A DNA stretch of 64,000 nt from Geodermatophilus dictyosporus (GTDB lineage: Bacteria; Actinomycetota; Actinomycetes; Mycobacteriales; Geodermatophilaceae): the NCBI RefSeq assembly GCF_900115505.1, contig NZ_FOWQ01000012.1, positions 62,001 through 126,000 of the forward strand, written 5' to 3'. Below, piece after piece: positions 8,650 through 19,098 of the stretch. The translations under genes and the position numbers were made by a program. The stretch's first letter is position 1; every line of letters begins with the position of its first letter. The notes below the pieces were generated by a model that was given only the letters and a program-made list of their open reading frames with translations, had not been told where the DNA came from and made no database searches.

Positions 8650-9141
8650 TCAGCCGCGGCCGGCCGACTCCGCCTCGCGGGCCTCGCCGAGCCGGTTGAG
8701 CCGGGCCAGCAGGTCGCCGAGCGTGGCGACGTCCTGCGCCGGCCAGCCCGACAGGTCGGCCTCCCAGCGGGCGCGGCGCGCCTCGCGGATGCGGGCCAGC
8801 CGGGCCGAGCCCTCCGCCGACGTGGTGAGCACCTGGGCCCGCCCGTCGTCCGGGTCGGGCTCGCGGGTGACCATGCCGAGCTCGACCAGCGAGGACACCT
8901 GGCGGCTGACCGTGCTCTTGTCCAGGCCCAGCCGGGCGACCAGGTCGCTGGCGCGCAGCGGGCCGGCGTCCTGCAGCAGGGCCAGCAGGCCGTAGGCCGC
9001 GCCGTCCAGGTCGGGGTGCAGCTCGCGCGCCAGCCGCGCCGAGATGGCCCGCGACCGGCGCAGCAGCAGGCCGATCTCCCGCTCCAGCCGGACGAAGGAC
9101 TCGTGCGCGTCCGGCTGCTGCGGCACCTGCTCGGCGCTCAC
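8650..9141 (-). CDS. MarR-family regulator, fifth gene of the dnaK operon
   Basis: 163 residues. The winged HTH is visible as LRASDLVARLGLDKSTVSRQ, then LVELGMVTREPDPDDGRAQ, preceded by the helix LLLRRSRAISARLARELHPD. The GTG start at 9141 overlaps the TGA of hspR (GTGA), so it is translated by coupling to hspR and must be part of the dnaK-grpE-dnaJ-hspR transcript. Target genes and ligand are unknown. Its place in a heat-shock operon suggests a stress-linked role, but that is inference. Confidence 0.87.
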   Translation of the reverse strand: MSAEQVPQQPDAHESFVRLEREIGLLLRRSRAISARLARELHPDLDGAAYGLLALLQDAGPLRASDLVARLGLDKSTVSRQVSSLVELGMVTREPDPDDGRAQVLTTSAEGSARLARIREARRARWEADLSGWPAQDVATLGDLLARLNRLGEAREAESAGRG

Positions 9142-9602
9142 CTCTCGTCCCGGGGGTGCCAGACGACGAGCGCGGAGCTGGCCTGCCGGACCGGCACCAG
9201 GTCGGCCCGCCGCAGCGGGGTGCCGAAGCCGCTGCGCAGGGCGGACTCCGCAGCGATCCGCCGGCGGTCGGTGTCCTCGAGCTCGTCGACCAGCTCGTGC
9301 ACCCGCTGCCGCAGCGCCTCGACCTGCGACTCGAGGTCGATGATCCGCTTGATGCCGGCCAGGTTGACGCCGTCCTCCTGGGACAGGCGCTGCACCTCCC
9401 GCAGCAGGGCGACGTCGCGCGGGCTGTACCGGCGGCCCCCGCCGGGCGTGCGACCCGGCGTCACCAGGCCCAGCCGGTCGTACTGACGCAGCGTCTGCGC
9501 GTGCATGCCGGCCAGCTCGGCGGCCACCGAGATGACGAAGACGGGGGCGTCGTCGGCCACGGCGCGGGCGGCGTCGCGCCGCCCGCGTCCGTCGGCGCTC
9601 AC
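9138..9602 (-). CDS. hspR: HspR heat-shock repressor (MerR family)
   Basis: 154 residues. The MerR-type HTH begins [20 protein letters not shown] and continues [20 protein letters not shown], the signature of HspR. A coiled coil follows ([20 protein letters not shown]), then a short C-terminal tail ending HPRDER. HspR represses dnaK by binding HAIR sites, with DnaK as co-repressor in Streptomyces. The GTG start overlaps the dnaJ stop (GTGA). The gene order is the standard actinobacterial one. Confidence 0.93.
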   Translation of the reverse strand: MSADGRGRRDAARAVADDAPVFVISVAAELAGMHAQTLRQYDRLGLVTPGRTPGGGRRYSPRDVALLREVQRLSQEDGVNLAGIKRIIDLESQVEALRQRVHELVDELEDTDRRRIAAESALRSGFGTPLRRADLVPVRQASSALVVWHPRDER

Positions 9603-10828
9603 CGGGAGCTCCCCTTGTCCGCGCCCTTCTCCACCATCGCGGTGATCTGCGGCCGCGGGTCGGGCAGCTCGGCGTCGAGGGTCTTGACCGCCCGCTCCGC
9701 CTCGGCGGACAGCCGCTGCGGGACGGCGACCTCGATGGTGACCAGCAGGTCACCGGAGCGGCCGCGGCCGGGGACGCCCCGCCCGCGGACCCGCAGCGTC
9801 CGTCCGCTGGCGGTGCCCGCGGGGACCTTGAGCGTCACGTTGCCGTCGAGGGTGGGCACGGTGAGCGTCGTCCCGAGGACCGCCTCGGGGAAGGTGACCG
9901 GCACGGTGAGCGTCAGGTCGTCGCCCTTGCGCCCGAACAGGTCGTGGTCGCTGACGTGCACCACGACGAACAGGTCGCCGGCCGGGCCGCCCCGCCGGCC
10001 GGGGGCGCCCTTGCCCGCCAGCCGGATGCGCTGCCCGTCCTTGACGCCGGCCGGGATCCGCACGGTGATCGTGCGGGTCTGCGTGGTGACGCCGTTGCCC
10101 GCGCAGGTCGGGCACGGGTCGTCGACCACCGATCCGCTGCCGCGGCAGGCGCGGCAGGGCTCGGAGAAGGCGAACGCGCCCTGGCTGCGGCTGGTGACGC
10201 CGGCGCCGCCGCACACCTCGCAGGTGTGCGGCGAGGTGCCCGGGCGGGCACCGCTGCCGTGGCAGGTCGGGCAGGTGCCCGGGCTCTGCATGCGCAGCGG
10301 CACCGTCACGCCGAGGACGGCCTCCTCGAACGACAGCGTCGCCTCGGTCTCGACGTCCTGCCCGCGGGCCGGGCCGGACGCCGCCTGCGAGCGGGCCCGC
10401 GCCGAGCCCGGCGCGGCAGCGCCGCCACCGCCGAAGATGTTGCCGAAGATGTCGCCGAGCCCGCCGGCACCGGCGCGGCCGGCCCCGCCCGCGGCGCCCC
10501 CGAAGAGGTCGCCGAGGTCGAAGGGCTGCCCGCCCCCGGTGCCGCCGGGGAAGCCACCCGGGAACCCGGCCCGCGCCCCGGCACCGCCGGAGCCGAAGAG
10601 CCGGCGGGCCTCGTCGTACTCACCGCGCCGCTTGGGGTCGGAGAGCACGTCGTAGGCCTCGGAGACCTCCTTGAAGCGGTTCTCGGCGTCGGTGTTGCCC
10701 GGGTTCTTGTCCGGGTGCAGGTCGCGGGCCAGCTTGCGGTAGGCCTTCTTGATCTCCGCGGCGTCCGCGCTCTGGGAGACGCCCAGCGCGGCGTAGTAGT
10801 CCTTCTCGATGAAGTCCCGAGTGCTCAT
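9599..10828 (-). CDS. dnaJ: Chaperone DnaJ
   Basis: 409 residues. The J domain starts [20 protein letters not shown], with the HPD motif at residues 38-40. A Gly/Phe-rich region ([26 protein letters not shown]) follows. All four CxxCxGxG zinc repeats are present: [32 protein letters not shown]. The C-terminal substrate-binding domains are complete. It delivers unfolded proteins to DnaK and stimulates its ATPase. The ATG at 10828 has GGAGG 7 nt upstream; the stop overlaps hspR. This is the DnaJ1 type linked to dnaK in actinobacteria. Confidence 0.95.
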   Translation of the reverse strand: MSTRDFIEKDYYAALGVSQSADAAEIKKAYRKLARDLHPDKNPGNTDAENRFKEVSEAYDVLSDPKRRGEYDEARRLFGSGGAGARAGFPGGFPGGTGGGQPFDLGDLFGGAAGGAGRAGAGGLGDIFGNIFGGGGAAAPGSARARSQAASGPARGQDVETEATLSFEEAVLGVTVPLRMQSPGTCPTCHGSGARPGTSPHTCEVCGGAGVTSRSQGAFAFSEPCRACRGSGSVVDDPCPTCAGNGVTTQTRTITVRIPAGVKDGQRIRLAGKGAPGRRGGPAGDLFVVVHVSDHDLFGRKGDDLTLTVPVTFPEAVLGTTLTVPTLDGNVTLKVPAGTASGRTLRVRGRGVPGRGRSGDLLVTIEVAVPQRLSAEAERAVKTLDAELPDPRPQITAMVEKGADKGSSR

Positions 10829-10862
10829 CGGGCGCCTCCTCTCCTCACGTCGGGACGGCCGG

Positions 10863-11596
10863 TCAGCCGGCGGCCGGGGTCTCCCCCGGCACACCGCTGC
10901 CGGGCGTCGTCTCCGTGCCGGTCGCGTGCTGGGCGGCCGGCTCCGGCGCGGCACCACCGGCCGGCTCGGTCACGGCCACCATGGCGGTGCGCAGCACGCG
11001 CTCGCCACGGCGGAAACCCTGCCGCAGCACCGTCGTCGCCGTCGGCACCTCGACCGTGTCGGACGTGTCGTGCAGGACGGCCTCGTGCAGCGCCGGGTCG
11101 AACGGGTCGCCCGCGACGCCGAAGGCCTCCACGCCCAGCCCGTCGAGGACGCCGAGGACGCGGTCGGCCACCACCTTGAAGGCGCCGGTGAGGTCACCGT
11201 GGTCGCGGGCCCGCTCGATGTCGTCGACGACCGGGAACAGCTGCGCGGCGAACCGCTCGGCGGCCTGGTCGACGACGAGGGTGCGGTCGCGGTCGACGCG
11301 CCGCCGGTAGTTGGCGTACTCGGCGGTCACCCGCTGCAGGTCCTCGGTGCGCTCGGCCAGCTGGCGGGCCGTGTCCCCGGCCCCGTCGTCACCGGCCGCC
11401 ACCGCGTCCGGGGTGACCTCCGGGCCGGCGACCGTCTCGTTCTCGCTCATCTGCTCCCCTGGCGATGGGTCGGCTGTGGACGGGCCCGGCGGGGCGCCGG
11501 CCGGCTGCTCGCCGGCCGGCGCCCGCACCGTGCCGCTGACGGGGTCGATCCGCCGCTTGTCACGGATCACGACCCGCGGCTGCTCGTCCCCCTGGC

Positions 11597-11600
<4 letters not shown>
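10863..11600 (-). CDS. grpE: Nucleotide exchange factor GrpE
   Basis: 245 residues. A long N-terminal disordered extension rich in Pro/Ala is followed by the GrpE coiled coil ([20 protein letters not shown]) and the core [19 protein letters not shown]...[21 protein letters not shown], ending in the beta domain with [12 protein letters not shown]. It releases ADP from DnaK. The ATG at 11600 overlaps the TGA of dnaK (ATGA), coupling expression. The N-terminal and C-terminal low-complexity tails are longer than in E. coli but common in actinobacteria. Confidence 0.95.
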
Positions 11601-13486
<1,886 letters not shown>

Positions 13487-13572
13487 GGAGCTGGCCTCTC
13501 TTCCGTGTGCGTGCTGGGGTCGTGCTGGTCCGGAGGTCGTCGGGCGGGCGCCGGCGCGGCGCTCACAGCCGC

Positions 13573-13593
13573 CTTGCGTCGGGTCCGCTCAAC
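13573..13593. promoter_or_regulatory. HAIR-like HspR operator
   Basis: CTTGCGT-N7-GCTCAAC compared with the HspR consensus CTTGAGT-N7-ACTCAAG: 6 of 7 matches in the first arm and 5 of 7 in the second, with the exact 7-nt spacing. It lies 87-107 nt upstream of the dnaK start. Position and spacing support HspR control of the operon, although the site is degenerate. Confidence 0.7.
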
Positions 13594-13727
13594 TTTCCTG
13601 CCCACCCTAACGGCACTCCCGCCACGGGTGTTCCCCGCCCCGCCCACGTCCTCCCCCGTGACACGGCCCACACCGCCCGTCACCGCCCCGTTGCCCCTCC
13701 TCCCGCAGTCCCCTCCAGCGGTGCCGC

Positions 13728-13787
13728 CCTCACCTCGTGGTGCCCGTCCTCACCCCGCAGCGCGAGGTCGGGCACCACGGGGTGAGG
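13728..13787. repeat. Dispersed palindromic repeat, copy 1
   Basis: A stem-loop with 24-nt arms (13728-13751 and 13764-13787, 22 of 24 pairing) and a 12-nt loop. Its central 38 bp (13739-13776) are identical, in reverse complement, to positions 45648-45685, and closely similar to copy 2 at 14877-14926. It lies between dnaK and the AbiEi/DUF559 gene. Function unknown; REP-like element or terminator. Confidence 0.85.
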
Positions 13788-13856
13788 ACCGCGGTCGCCG
13801 TCCACAGATCCGCACGACGGCGACCACCCGGCGGGCGGGGTCACCAGACTCCCCGC

Positions 13857-14849
13857 GTGCACCCCGTCCTACGAGCCGCAGCCGACCGCCAGTGGGGGTT
13901 GTTCACCGCCGTCGACGCCCGCCGGGCGGGCTACGGCCACGACGAGATCCGCGTCCTGTGCCGCACCGGGATCTGGGTGCGGTTGCGGCGTGGCGTCTAC
14001 ACGACCGCCGAGCGCCTGGGCGACCTCGGTGGGCGGCCGCACGGCGTCGACTGCCTGGCCGCCCTGCTCCTCCTGGACCGGCCCGAGACCGTCATCAGCC
14101 ACGGCTCGGCCGCCCGGATCCTGGGCCTCCCCGTGTGGGACGGGCTCGAGCGCACGGTCCGCCTGACCGACCCCCACCAGTGGCGGGCCGGCTCGGGCTT
14201 CCGGGTGAACTGCGCACCGCTCGACACCCACGAGGTGGTCCGGCGCGGCCCCTTCCGCCTCACCTCCGTGGCCCGCACGCTGGTCGACTGCGCCCGGGAG
14301 TGGCCGCTGGAGGACGCCGTCGTCGCGCTGGACGCCGCACTCCTCGCCGGACGGACGACACCCCGCGAGCTGTCCCGCGTGGCGGCGGCGCAGCACTGCT
14401 GGCGCGGAGCACCCCGCGCGCGACGGGCGATCGGACTGGCCGACGGGCGTGCGGAGTCACCCCTCGAGACCCGCGGGCGACTGCGCATCGTCGGGTCGGA
14501 CCTGCCGTCGCCGGACCTGCAGGTCGAGATCCGCACCGGCCCGCGACTCGTCGGCGTCGTCGACGCCTGGTTCGACGACGCCGCGGTCGCCGTCGAGTTC
14601 GACGGCCGCCTGAAGTACACGGACCCCTGGGGCGACCGTTCCCCCGGCCAGGTCGTGTGGGAGGAGAAGCGGCGCGAGGACGGGCTGCGTGCGCTGGGCA
14701 TCCGCGTCGTCCGCATCGCCGACGCAGATCTCGGCGACGGGTGGCCGGCCGTCGCGGCGGACATCGCCGATCTGCTGGCCGCACCGGGGCCGGCGGTCCG
14801 GCGCTTCGCCGCGACGCCACGCACCCGCGGCCGACTACGGACCGCGTGA
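13857..14849 (+). CDS. AbiEi-like / DUF559-type protein, orphan
   Basis: 330 residues. The N-terminal part (WGLFTAVDARRAGYGHDEIR, then TGIWVRLRRGVYTTAERLGD) matches the winged-HTH domain of AbiEi-type antitoxins. The C-terminal part has a Vsr/DUF559-like PD-(D/E)xK pattern: GVVDAWFDDAAVAVEFDGRL followed by KY, then WEEKRREDGLRALGIRVVRI. The GTG at 13857 is chosen because CAGACT ends 6 nt before it (leaderless pattern) and because the protein begins at the HTH. No AbiEii toxin lies next to it. Such two-domain proteins are multicopy in actinobacteria and their function is unproven. It is flanked on both sides by copies of the same palindromic repeat. Confidence 0.75.
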   Translation: MHPVLRAAADRQWGLFTAVDARRAGYGHDEIRVLCRTGIWVRLRRGVYTTAERLGDLGGRPHGVDCLAALLLLDRPETVISHGSAARILGLPVWDGLERTVRLTDPHQWRAGSGFRVNCAPLDTHEVVRRGPFRLTSVARTLVDCAREWPLEDAVVALDAALLAGRTTPRELSRVAAAQHCWRGAPRARRAIGLADGRAESPLETRGRLRIVGSDLPSPDLQVEIRTGPRLVGVVDAWFDDAAVAVEFDGRLKYTDPWGDRSPGQVVWEEKRREDGLRALGIRVVRIADADLGDGWPAVAADIADLLAAPGPAVRRFAATPRTRGRLRTA

Positions 14850-14876
14850 ACCGCGTCGACTCCGCACCCGCCCGCA

Positions 14877-14926
14877 CCTCGTGGTGCCCGACCTCACCCT
14901 GCAGGACGAGGTCGGGCACCACAGGG
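14877..14926. repeat. Dispersed palindromic repeat, copy 2
   Basis: Arms at 14881-14895 and 14908-14922 are a perfect 15-bp complement (GTGGTGCCCGACCTC), extended imperfectly to 14877 and 14926, with a 12-nt loop containing CTGCAG. Same orientation as copy 1. It starts 27 nt after the stop of the AbiEi/DUF559 gene and could also act as its terminator. Confidence 0.85.
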
Positions 14927-14950
14927 CGAGGACGACGGCGCCGGAAGACC

Positions 14951-14989
14951 GCACCGGACGACGGCACGGGACGACGGCACCGGACGACG
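14951..14989. repeat. Three tandem 13-bp repeats
   Basis: GCACCGGACGACG, GCACGGGACGACG and GCACCGGACGACG follow each other directly. One base differs in the middle unit. It is a short minisatellite just after palindromic repeat copy 2. Confidence 0.75.
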
Positions 14990-15160
14990 GGGGACGACCC
15001 GCGGGTGACCCGCCTCACTCGCGGCCGACAGACACCACGGCGCGGGACACCCCGGTCAGGTGTCCCGGCCGACCCGCCGGTCCCGAACGGGCCGGTCAGC
15101 GGGCCGACGGCGGGGCTGCGAGCACCGTGCCGCGACGGTGGGTCGGGGCTCGGCGCCCAC

Positions 15161-15199
15161 GGTTACCGCCGAGTAACCTGTGGTCCGGCCAGCTATCGT
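15161..15199 (+). promoter_or_regulatory. etfD promoter with TTACC palindrome
   Basis: GGTTAC (15161-15166) and GTAACC (15173-15178) form a perfect 6-bp inverted repeat with a 6-nt spacer. The inner TTACC-N4-AGTAA (15163-15176) matches the pattern of the double palindrome upstream of the acyl-CoA dehydrogenase at 43693-43732. A -10 candidate TATCGT is at 15194-15199, so the palindrome would cover the -35 region, consistent with repression by a TetR-type protein. Confidence 0.55.
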
Positions 15200-15337
15200 G
15201 CTGGGCTGCGTGGGCACAGGCGCCCACGCGCGATCCGCCGCCGGTCCGCGGGCCGGTGAGGACGGCGGCGAGGCCCCTCTCGCACCGTCCGGGCGGACGG
15301 GAGCAACCGACGCCGCTGGGCGTGGGGAGAGGGAATC

Positions 15338-17629
15338 ATGACGGGCCCCCTGCAGATCGTGCTCGGCACGATCAGCGCGCTGTTCCTCATCGTGGCGGTC
15401 GTCTTCGCCTACCGCGCCGTCCGCGCGATGGTGCGGATCATCCGGACCGGCCAGCCGGACGCCACCCGCAACGGCCCGGTCGGACCGCGGCTCAAGACGC
15501 TCGCCGTCGAGTCGCTCGGCCACACCCGGATGCTCAAGTGGTCGGCCATCGGCGCCGCCCACTGGTTCGTCTTCATCGGCTTCTACGGCCTGTTCCTCAC
15601 GCTGGTCGAGGCCTTCGGCGAGGTGTGGAACCCGGCCTTCCACCTGCCGCTGATCGGCGAGTGGAGCCTGTGGAACCTCTTCGCCGACGTCATCGGCGCC
15701 GGCACGGTCCTCGGGATCCTGTACCTGATCTACCGGCGGCAGAAGGACCACCCGCGCCGGCAGGGCCGCACCAGCCGATTCGCCGGCTCCAACGAGGGCC
15801 GCGGCTACTTCGTCGAGGCCGTCGTCCTCACCGTCGGCACCTGCATCCTGCTGATCCGCGGGCTGAAGGTCTCCTCCGGGCTCACCGAGGCGCCCACCTG
15901 GTCGCACCCGGTCTCCAGCCTGCTGGCCACCGTGCTGCCCGACAGCCCTGACCTGCTCAGCGTCGTCGCCTTCGTCAAGATCGTCGTCTCGCTGGCCTGG
16001 CTCGTGGTCGTCAGCCGGATCCTCAACATGGGCGTCGCCTGGCACCGGTTCAGCGCGTTCTTCAACATCTACTGGAAGCGCAACGACGACGGCAGCGTCG
16101 CGCTCGGCCCGCTGCAGCCGATGACCTCGAACGGCAAGCCGATCGACTTCGAGGACCCGGGCGAGGACGACGTCTTCGGCCGCGGCAAGATCGAGGACTT
16201 CACCTGGAAGGGGATGCTCGACTTCACCACCTGCACCGAGTGCGGGCGGTGCCAGAGCCAGTGCCCGGCGTGGAACACGGGCAAGCCGCTCAGCCCCAAG
16301 ATGGTGATCATGGACCTCCGCGACCACCTGTACGCGAAGGCCCCCTACCTGCTCGGCGAGAAGACCGCGAGCGAGACCGCGCCGGACTACGACGTCCTGA
16401 AGCCCAGCGACGAGCAGGTCTGGGCGTCGGGCTACGCCCGCATCGAGGGCACCAACGACGCACAGGCGCACCGCCCGCTCGTCGGCACCCTCGAGGAGGG
16501 TGGGGTCATCGACCCCGACGTGCTGTGGAGCTGCACCAACTGCGGCGCCTGCGTCGAGCAGTGCCCGGTCGACATCGAGCACGTCGACCACATCGAGGAC
16601 ATGCGCCGCTACCAGGTGCTCATCGAGTCCAACTTCCCGTCCGAGGCCGGCGTGATGCTGCGCAACCTCGAGAACCGCGGCAACCCCTGGGGCGTGAGCC
16701 CGAGCACCCGCGAGGACTGGATCAAGGACATGGACTTCGAGGTGCGGATGGCCGACGGCCCGCTGCCCTACGACGTCGAGTACCTGTTCTGGGTCGGCTG
16801 CGCCGGCGCCATCGACGACCGCGCCAAGAAGGTCACCAAGGCCGTCGCCGAGCTGCTGCACACCGCCGGCGTCGAGTTCGCCGTCCTGGGCTCCGGGGAG
16901 ACCTGCTCGGGTGACCCGGCCCGCCGCATGGGCAACGAGTTCGTCTTCCAGATGATGGCCCAGGAGAACGTCGAGACCCTCAACGGCGTCTTCGAGGGCC
17001 GCGTGCCGGGCACCCGCAAGATCGTCACCACCTGCCCGCACTGCTTCAACTCGCTGGGCCGCGAGTACCCGCAGGTCGGCGGCGAGTACGAGGTCGTGCA
17101 CCACACGCAGCTGCTCAGCCAGCTGGTGGAGGAGGGCCGGCTCACCCCGGTCACCCCGATCGACCGCAAGGTCACCTACCACGACCCGTGCTTCCTCGGC
17201 CGGCACAACAAGGTCTACACGCCGCCGCGGGAGATCCTCGACAGCGTGCAGGGCCTCTCCACCCAGGAGATGCACCGCTGCAAGGACCGCGGCTTCTGCT
17301 GCGGCGCCGGCGGCGCGCGCATGTGGATGGAGGAGAAGATCGGCAAGCGGATCAACGTGGAGCGCACCGAGGAGGCCCTGGGCCTCGACCCGGACGTCAT
17401 CTCCACCGCCTGCCCGTTCTGCATCACGATGCTCTCGGACGCCCTGACGTCGAAGAAGCAGAACGGCGAGGCCGCCGAGCACGTCGAGGTCCTCGACGTC
17501 AGCCAGATCCTGCTCCGCTCGATGGCCCCGGTCGGCACGCCGGGCACCGAGCACGGCGCAGAGGTCGGCACCGCCGACGACGACGTCGCGGGCACCGGCT
17601 CGGCCGCCACGGGACACGGCCAGGCATAA
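15338..17629 (+). CDS. EtfD-like membrane Fe-S oxidoreductase
   Basis: 763 residues. Residues 1-250 form a membrane domain with about five helices resembling the nitrate-reductase gamma fold. Two ferredoxin motifs follow: CTECGRCQSQCP near 299 and CTNCGACVEQCP near 399. Then come two CCG cysteine-rich domains (TTCPHCFN near 563, FCCGAGG near 653). This architecture matches mycobacterial EtfD (Rv0338c), which takes electrons from the electron-transfer flavoprotein during fatty-acid beta-oxidation to the menaquinone pool. The ATG has GGAGAGGGA just upstream. A strong hairpin terminator follows. The palindrome in its promoter recurs upstream of the FadE5-like gene, consistent with a role in beta-oxidation. 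The tail after residue 735 is disordered. Confidence 0.85.
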   Translation: MTGPLQIVLGTISALFLIVAVVFAYRAVRAMVRIIRTGQPDATRNGPVGPRLKTLAVESLGHTRMLKWSAIGAAHWFVFIGFYGLFLTLVEAFGEVWNPAFHLPLIGEWSLWNLFADVIGAGTVLGILYLIYRRQKDHPRRQGRTSRFAGSNEGRGYFVEAVVLTVGTCILLIRGLKVSSGLTEAPTWSHPVSSLLATVLPDSPDLLSVVAFVKIVVSLAWLVVVSRILNMGVAWHRFSAFFNIYWKRNDDGSVALGPLQPMTSNGKPIDFEDPGEDDVFGRGKIEDFTWKGMLDFTTCTECGRCQSQCPAWNTGKPLSPKMVIMDLRDHLYAKAPYLLGEKTASETAPDYDVLKPSDEQVWASGYARIEGTNDAQAHRPLVGTLEEGGVIDPDVLWSCTNCGACVEQCPVDIEHVDHIEDMRRYQVLIESNFPSEAGVMLRNLENRGNPWGVSPSTREDWIKDMDFEVRMADGPLPYDVEYLFWVGCAGAIDDRAKKVTKAVAELLHTAGVEFAVLGSGETCSGDPARRMGNEFVFQMMAQENVETLNGVFEGRVPGTRKIVTTCPHCFNSLGREYPQVGGEYEVVHHTQLLSQLVEEGRLTPVTPIDRKVTYHDPCFLGRHNKVYTPPREILDSVQGLSTQEMHRCKDRGFCCGAGGARMWMEEKIGKRINVERTEEALGLDPDVISTACPFCITMLSDALTSKKQNGEAAEHVEVLDVSQILLRSMAPVGTPGTEHGAEVGTADDDVAGTGSAATGHGQA

Positions 17630-17672
17630 CGCGCGGAGCACCACCCCACGGACGCCGTCGGCGACGGAAGGA

Positions 17673-17725
17673 CCCCCTGCCCCCCACCACCCGCACGCTC
17701 GCGCGCGGTGGGGCCCTGCAGGGGG
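17673..17725 (+). terminator. Terminator after etfD
   Basis: A two-part stem: CCCCCTGC (17673-17680) pairs with GCAGGGGG (17718-17725), and CCCCACC (17682-17688) with GGTGGGG (17707-17713), around an 18-nt GC-rich loop. It begins 44 nt after the etfD stop. Confidence 0.7.
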
Positions 17726-17823
17726 CCGCCGGCCGGCGGCGTCCGTCGTCCCGGGCCGGTGCCGGAGGGCGGCGCTGACCAGCGGATTGGTTGCAGCGTG
17801 CACCCGGCAGGCACCATCGGGGG

Positions 17824-19098
17824 GTGACCCGCACCGCCGCCGCCCCCGGCACCGCCGCCACCCCCGACCGACGGCGGGGCCTGCTCCTGGTGGCGGTGGC
17901 CATCGTGCTGACCGCGGCCAACCTGCGGACGGCGGTCTCCTCGGTCGGCCCGGTGCTCGAGGAGCTCGAGGCCGGGCTCGGCGTCTCCAGCGCCGCCGCC
18001 GGCGTGGTGACGACGATGCCCGTGGTCTGCTTCGCCGCGATCGGCTTCGCCGGCCCACCGCTGGCCGCCCGCTTCCGCGACGCGCACGTTCTCGCCGGCG
18101 CCCTGCTGGTCATGGCCGCGGGGCTGGTGCTGCGCGCCGTCGTCGACTCCTTCCCGCTCTTCCTGGTGGGGACGGCGCTGGCCATGGTCGGCGGCGCACT
18201 GGGCAACGTGCTGCTGCCAGGACTGGTCAAGCGCTGGTTCCCCGCGAACACCGGGCTGCTGGTGGGCGCCTACAGCGCGGCCATGGCCATCGGCGGCGCG
18301 GTCGCGGCGACGGCCACCGCGCCGATCGCGGCCGCGGCCGGCCCCGACGGCTGGCGGCTGGGCCTCGGCGTCTGGGCGGTGCTGGCCCTCCTCGCGGCGC
18401 TGCCCTGGTTCCTCACCCCGCGGCGGCCCGGCAGCTCCCGCGGGGAGCACCGCGCCGTCCGTCTCGGGCCGCTGCGCCGCAGCCCGACCGCACTGGTCCT
18501 GACGCTCTTCTTCGGCCTGCAGGCGACGCAGGCCTACGTCGTCATGGGCTGGTCCGCGCAGTACCTGCGCGACGCCGGCCTGAGCGCCGCGGCGGCCGGG
18601 CTGCTGCTCGGGGTCAACTCCGTCGTGGTCATCCCCGTCAACGCCGTCGCGCCGGCGCTCGCCGTGCGGCAGCGCCTGCAGCGGCCGCTGCTGCTGGGGT
18701 TCATGGCCTGCTACGTCGTCGGCTGGGGCGGGCTGTTCCTGGCCCCGCGCAGCGTCCCGTGGCTGTGGATGTCGGTGCTCGCCGTCGGCATGGGCACCTT
18801 CAGCATGGTGCTCGCGCTCATCGGCGTGCGCGCCCGGACGGCGGAGACGACCGCGGCGCTGTCGACGTTCACGCAGAGCTGGGGCTACGTCCTGGCCGCC
18901 GCCGGCCCGCTGCTGGTGGGCGTGCTGCGCGACGTCACCGGCGGCTACACCGGCATGTTCTGGCTGGTCGGCATCACCACCGTCGGCCTGACGGTCACCG
19001 GGTGGCTGGCCACCCGCCCGCGCCACGTCGACGACGAGCTGCCCGGCTGGTCGCCGGCGGCGGTCAGCCCTGCGGACGCCGCGTCTCGGCGCGGGTGA
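17824..19098 (+). CDS. MFS transporter, CynX/NimT type
   Basis: 424 residues with 12 predicted helices. The start of TM1 reads [20 protein letters not shown], the signature of the CynX/NimT (cyanate/nitroimidazole) group, followed by [20 protein letters not shown]. The C-terminal half has [20 protein letters not shown]. Substrate unknown; members export or import small anions and drugs. The GTG at 17824 is favoured over an in-frame TTG at 17791 because CACCAT ends 6 nt upstream (leaderless pattern) and the extension has poor coding character. Its last 35 nt overlap the 3' end of dcd on the opposite strand. Confidence 0.85.
   Translation: MTRTAAAPGTAATPDRRRGLLLVAVAIVLTAANLRTAVSSVGPVLEELEAGLGVSSAAAGVVTTMPVVCFAAIGFAGPPLAARFRDAHVLAGALLVMAAGLVLRAVVDSFPLFLVGTALAMVGGALGNVLLPGLVKRWFPANTGLLVGAYSAAMAIGGAVAATATAPIAAAAGPDGWRLGLGVWAVLALLAALPWFLTPRRPGSSRGEHRAVRLGPLRRSPTALVLTLFFGLQATQAYVVMGWSAQYLRDAGLSAAAAGLLLGVNSVVVIPVNAVAPALAVRQRLQRPLLLGFMACYVVGWGGLFLAPRSVPWLWMSVLAVGMGTFSMVLALIGVRARTAETTAALSTFTQSWGYVLAAAGPLLVGVLRDVTGGYTGMFWLVGITTVGLTVTGWLATRPRHVDDELPGWSPAAVSPADAASRRG

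Larger units (their letters stand above)
13487..13856. other. Intergenic region upstream of dnaK
   Basis: 370 nt between dnaK (minus) and the AbiEi/DUF559 gene (plus). It holds the HAIR-like operator at 13573-13593 and copy 1 of the dispersed palindromic repeat at 13728-13787. A CAGACT hexamer at 13845-13850 ends 6 nt before the GTG at 13857 and may be the -10 of a leaderless promoter. I see no further gene in it. Confidence 0.6.
14850..15337. other. Intergenic region between AbiEi-like gene and etfD
   Basis: 488 nt. It contains palindromic repeat copy 2 (14877-14926), three tandem 13-bp units (14951-14989), and the etfD promoter region with a GGTTAC/GTAACC palindrome (15161-15178) and a TATCGT -10 candidate (15194-15199). 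The predicted leader of etfD is about 130 nt. I see no open frame with coding character. Confidence 0.6.

Noticed and set aside
13857-14849. AbiE toxin-antitoxin system
   Set aside because: Only an AbiEi-like N-terminal domain is present. No AbiEii nucleotidyltransferase is found on either side.
14951-14989. 13-bp repeats considered as a CRISPR fragment
   Set aside because: The units are directly abutting with no spacers and no cas genes are nearby.
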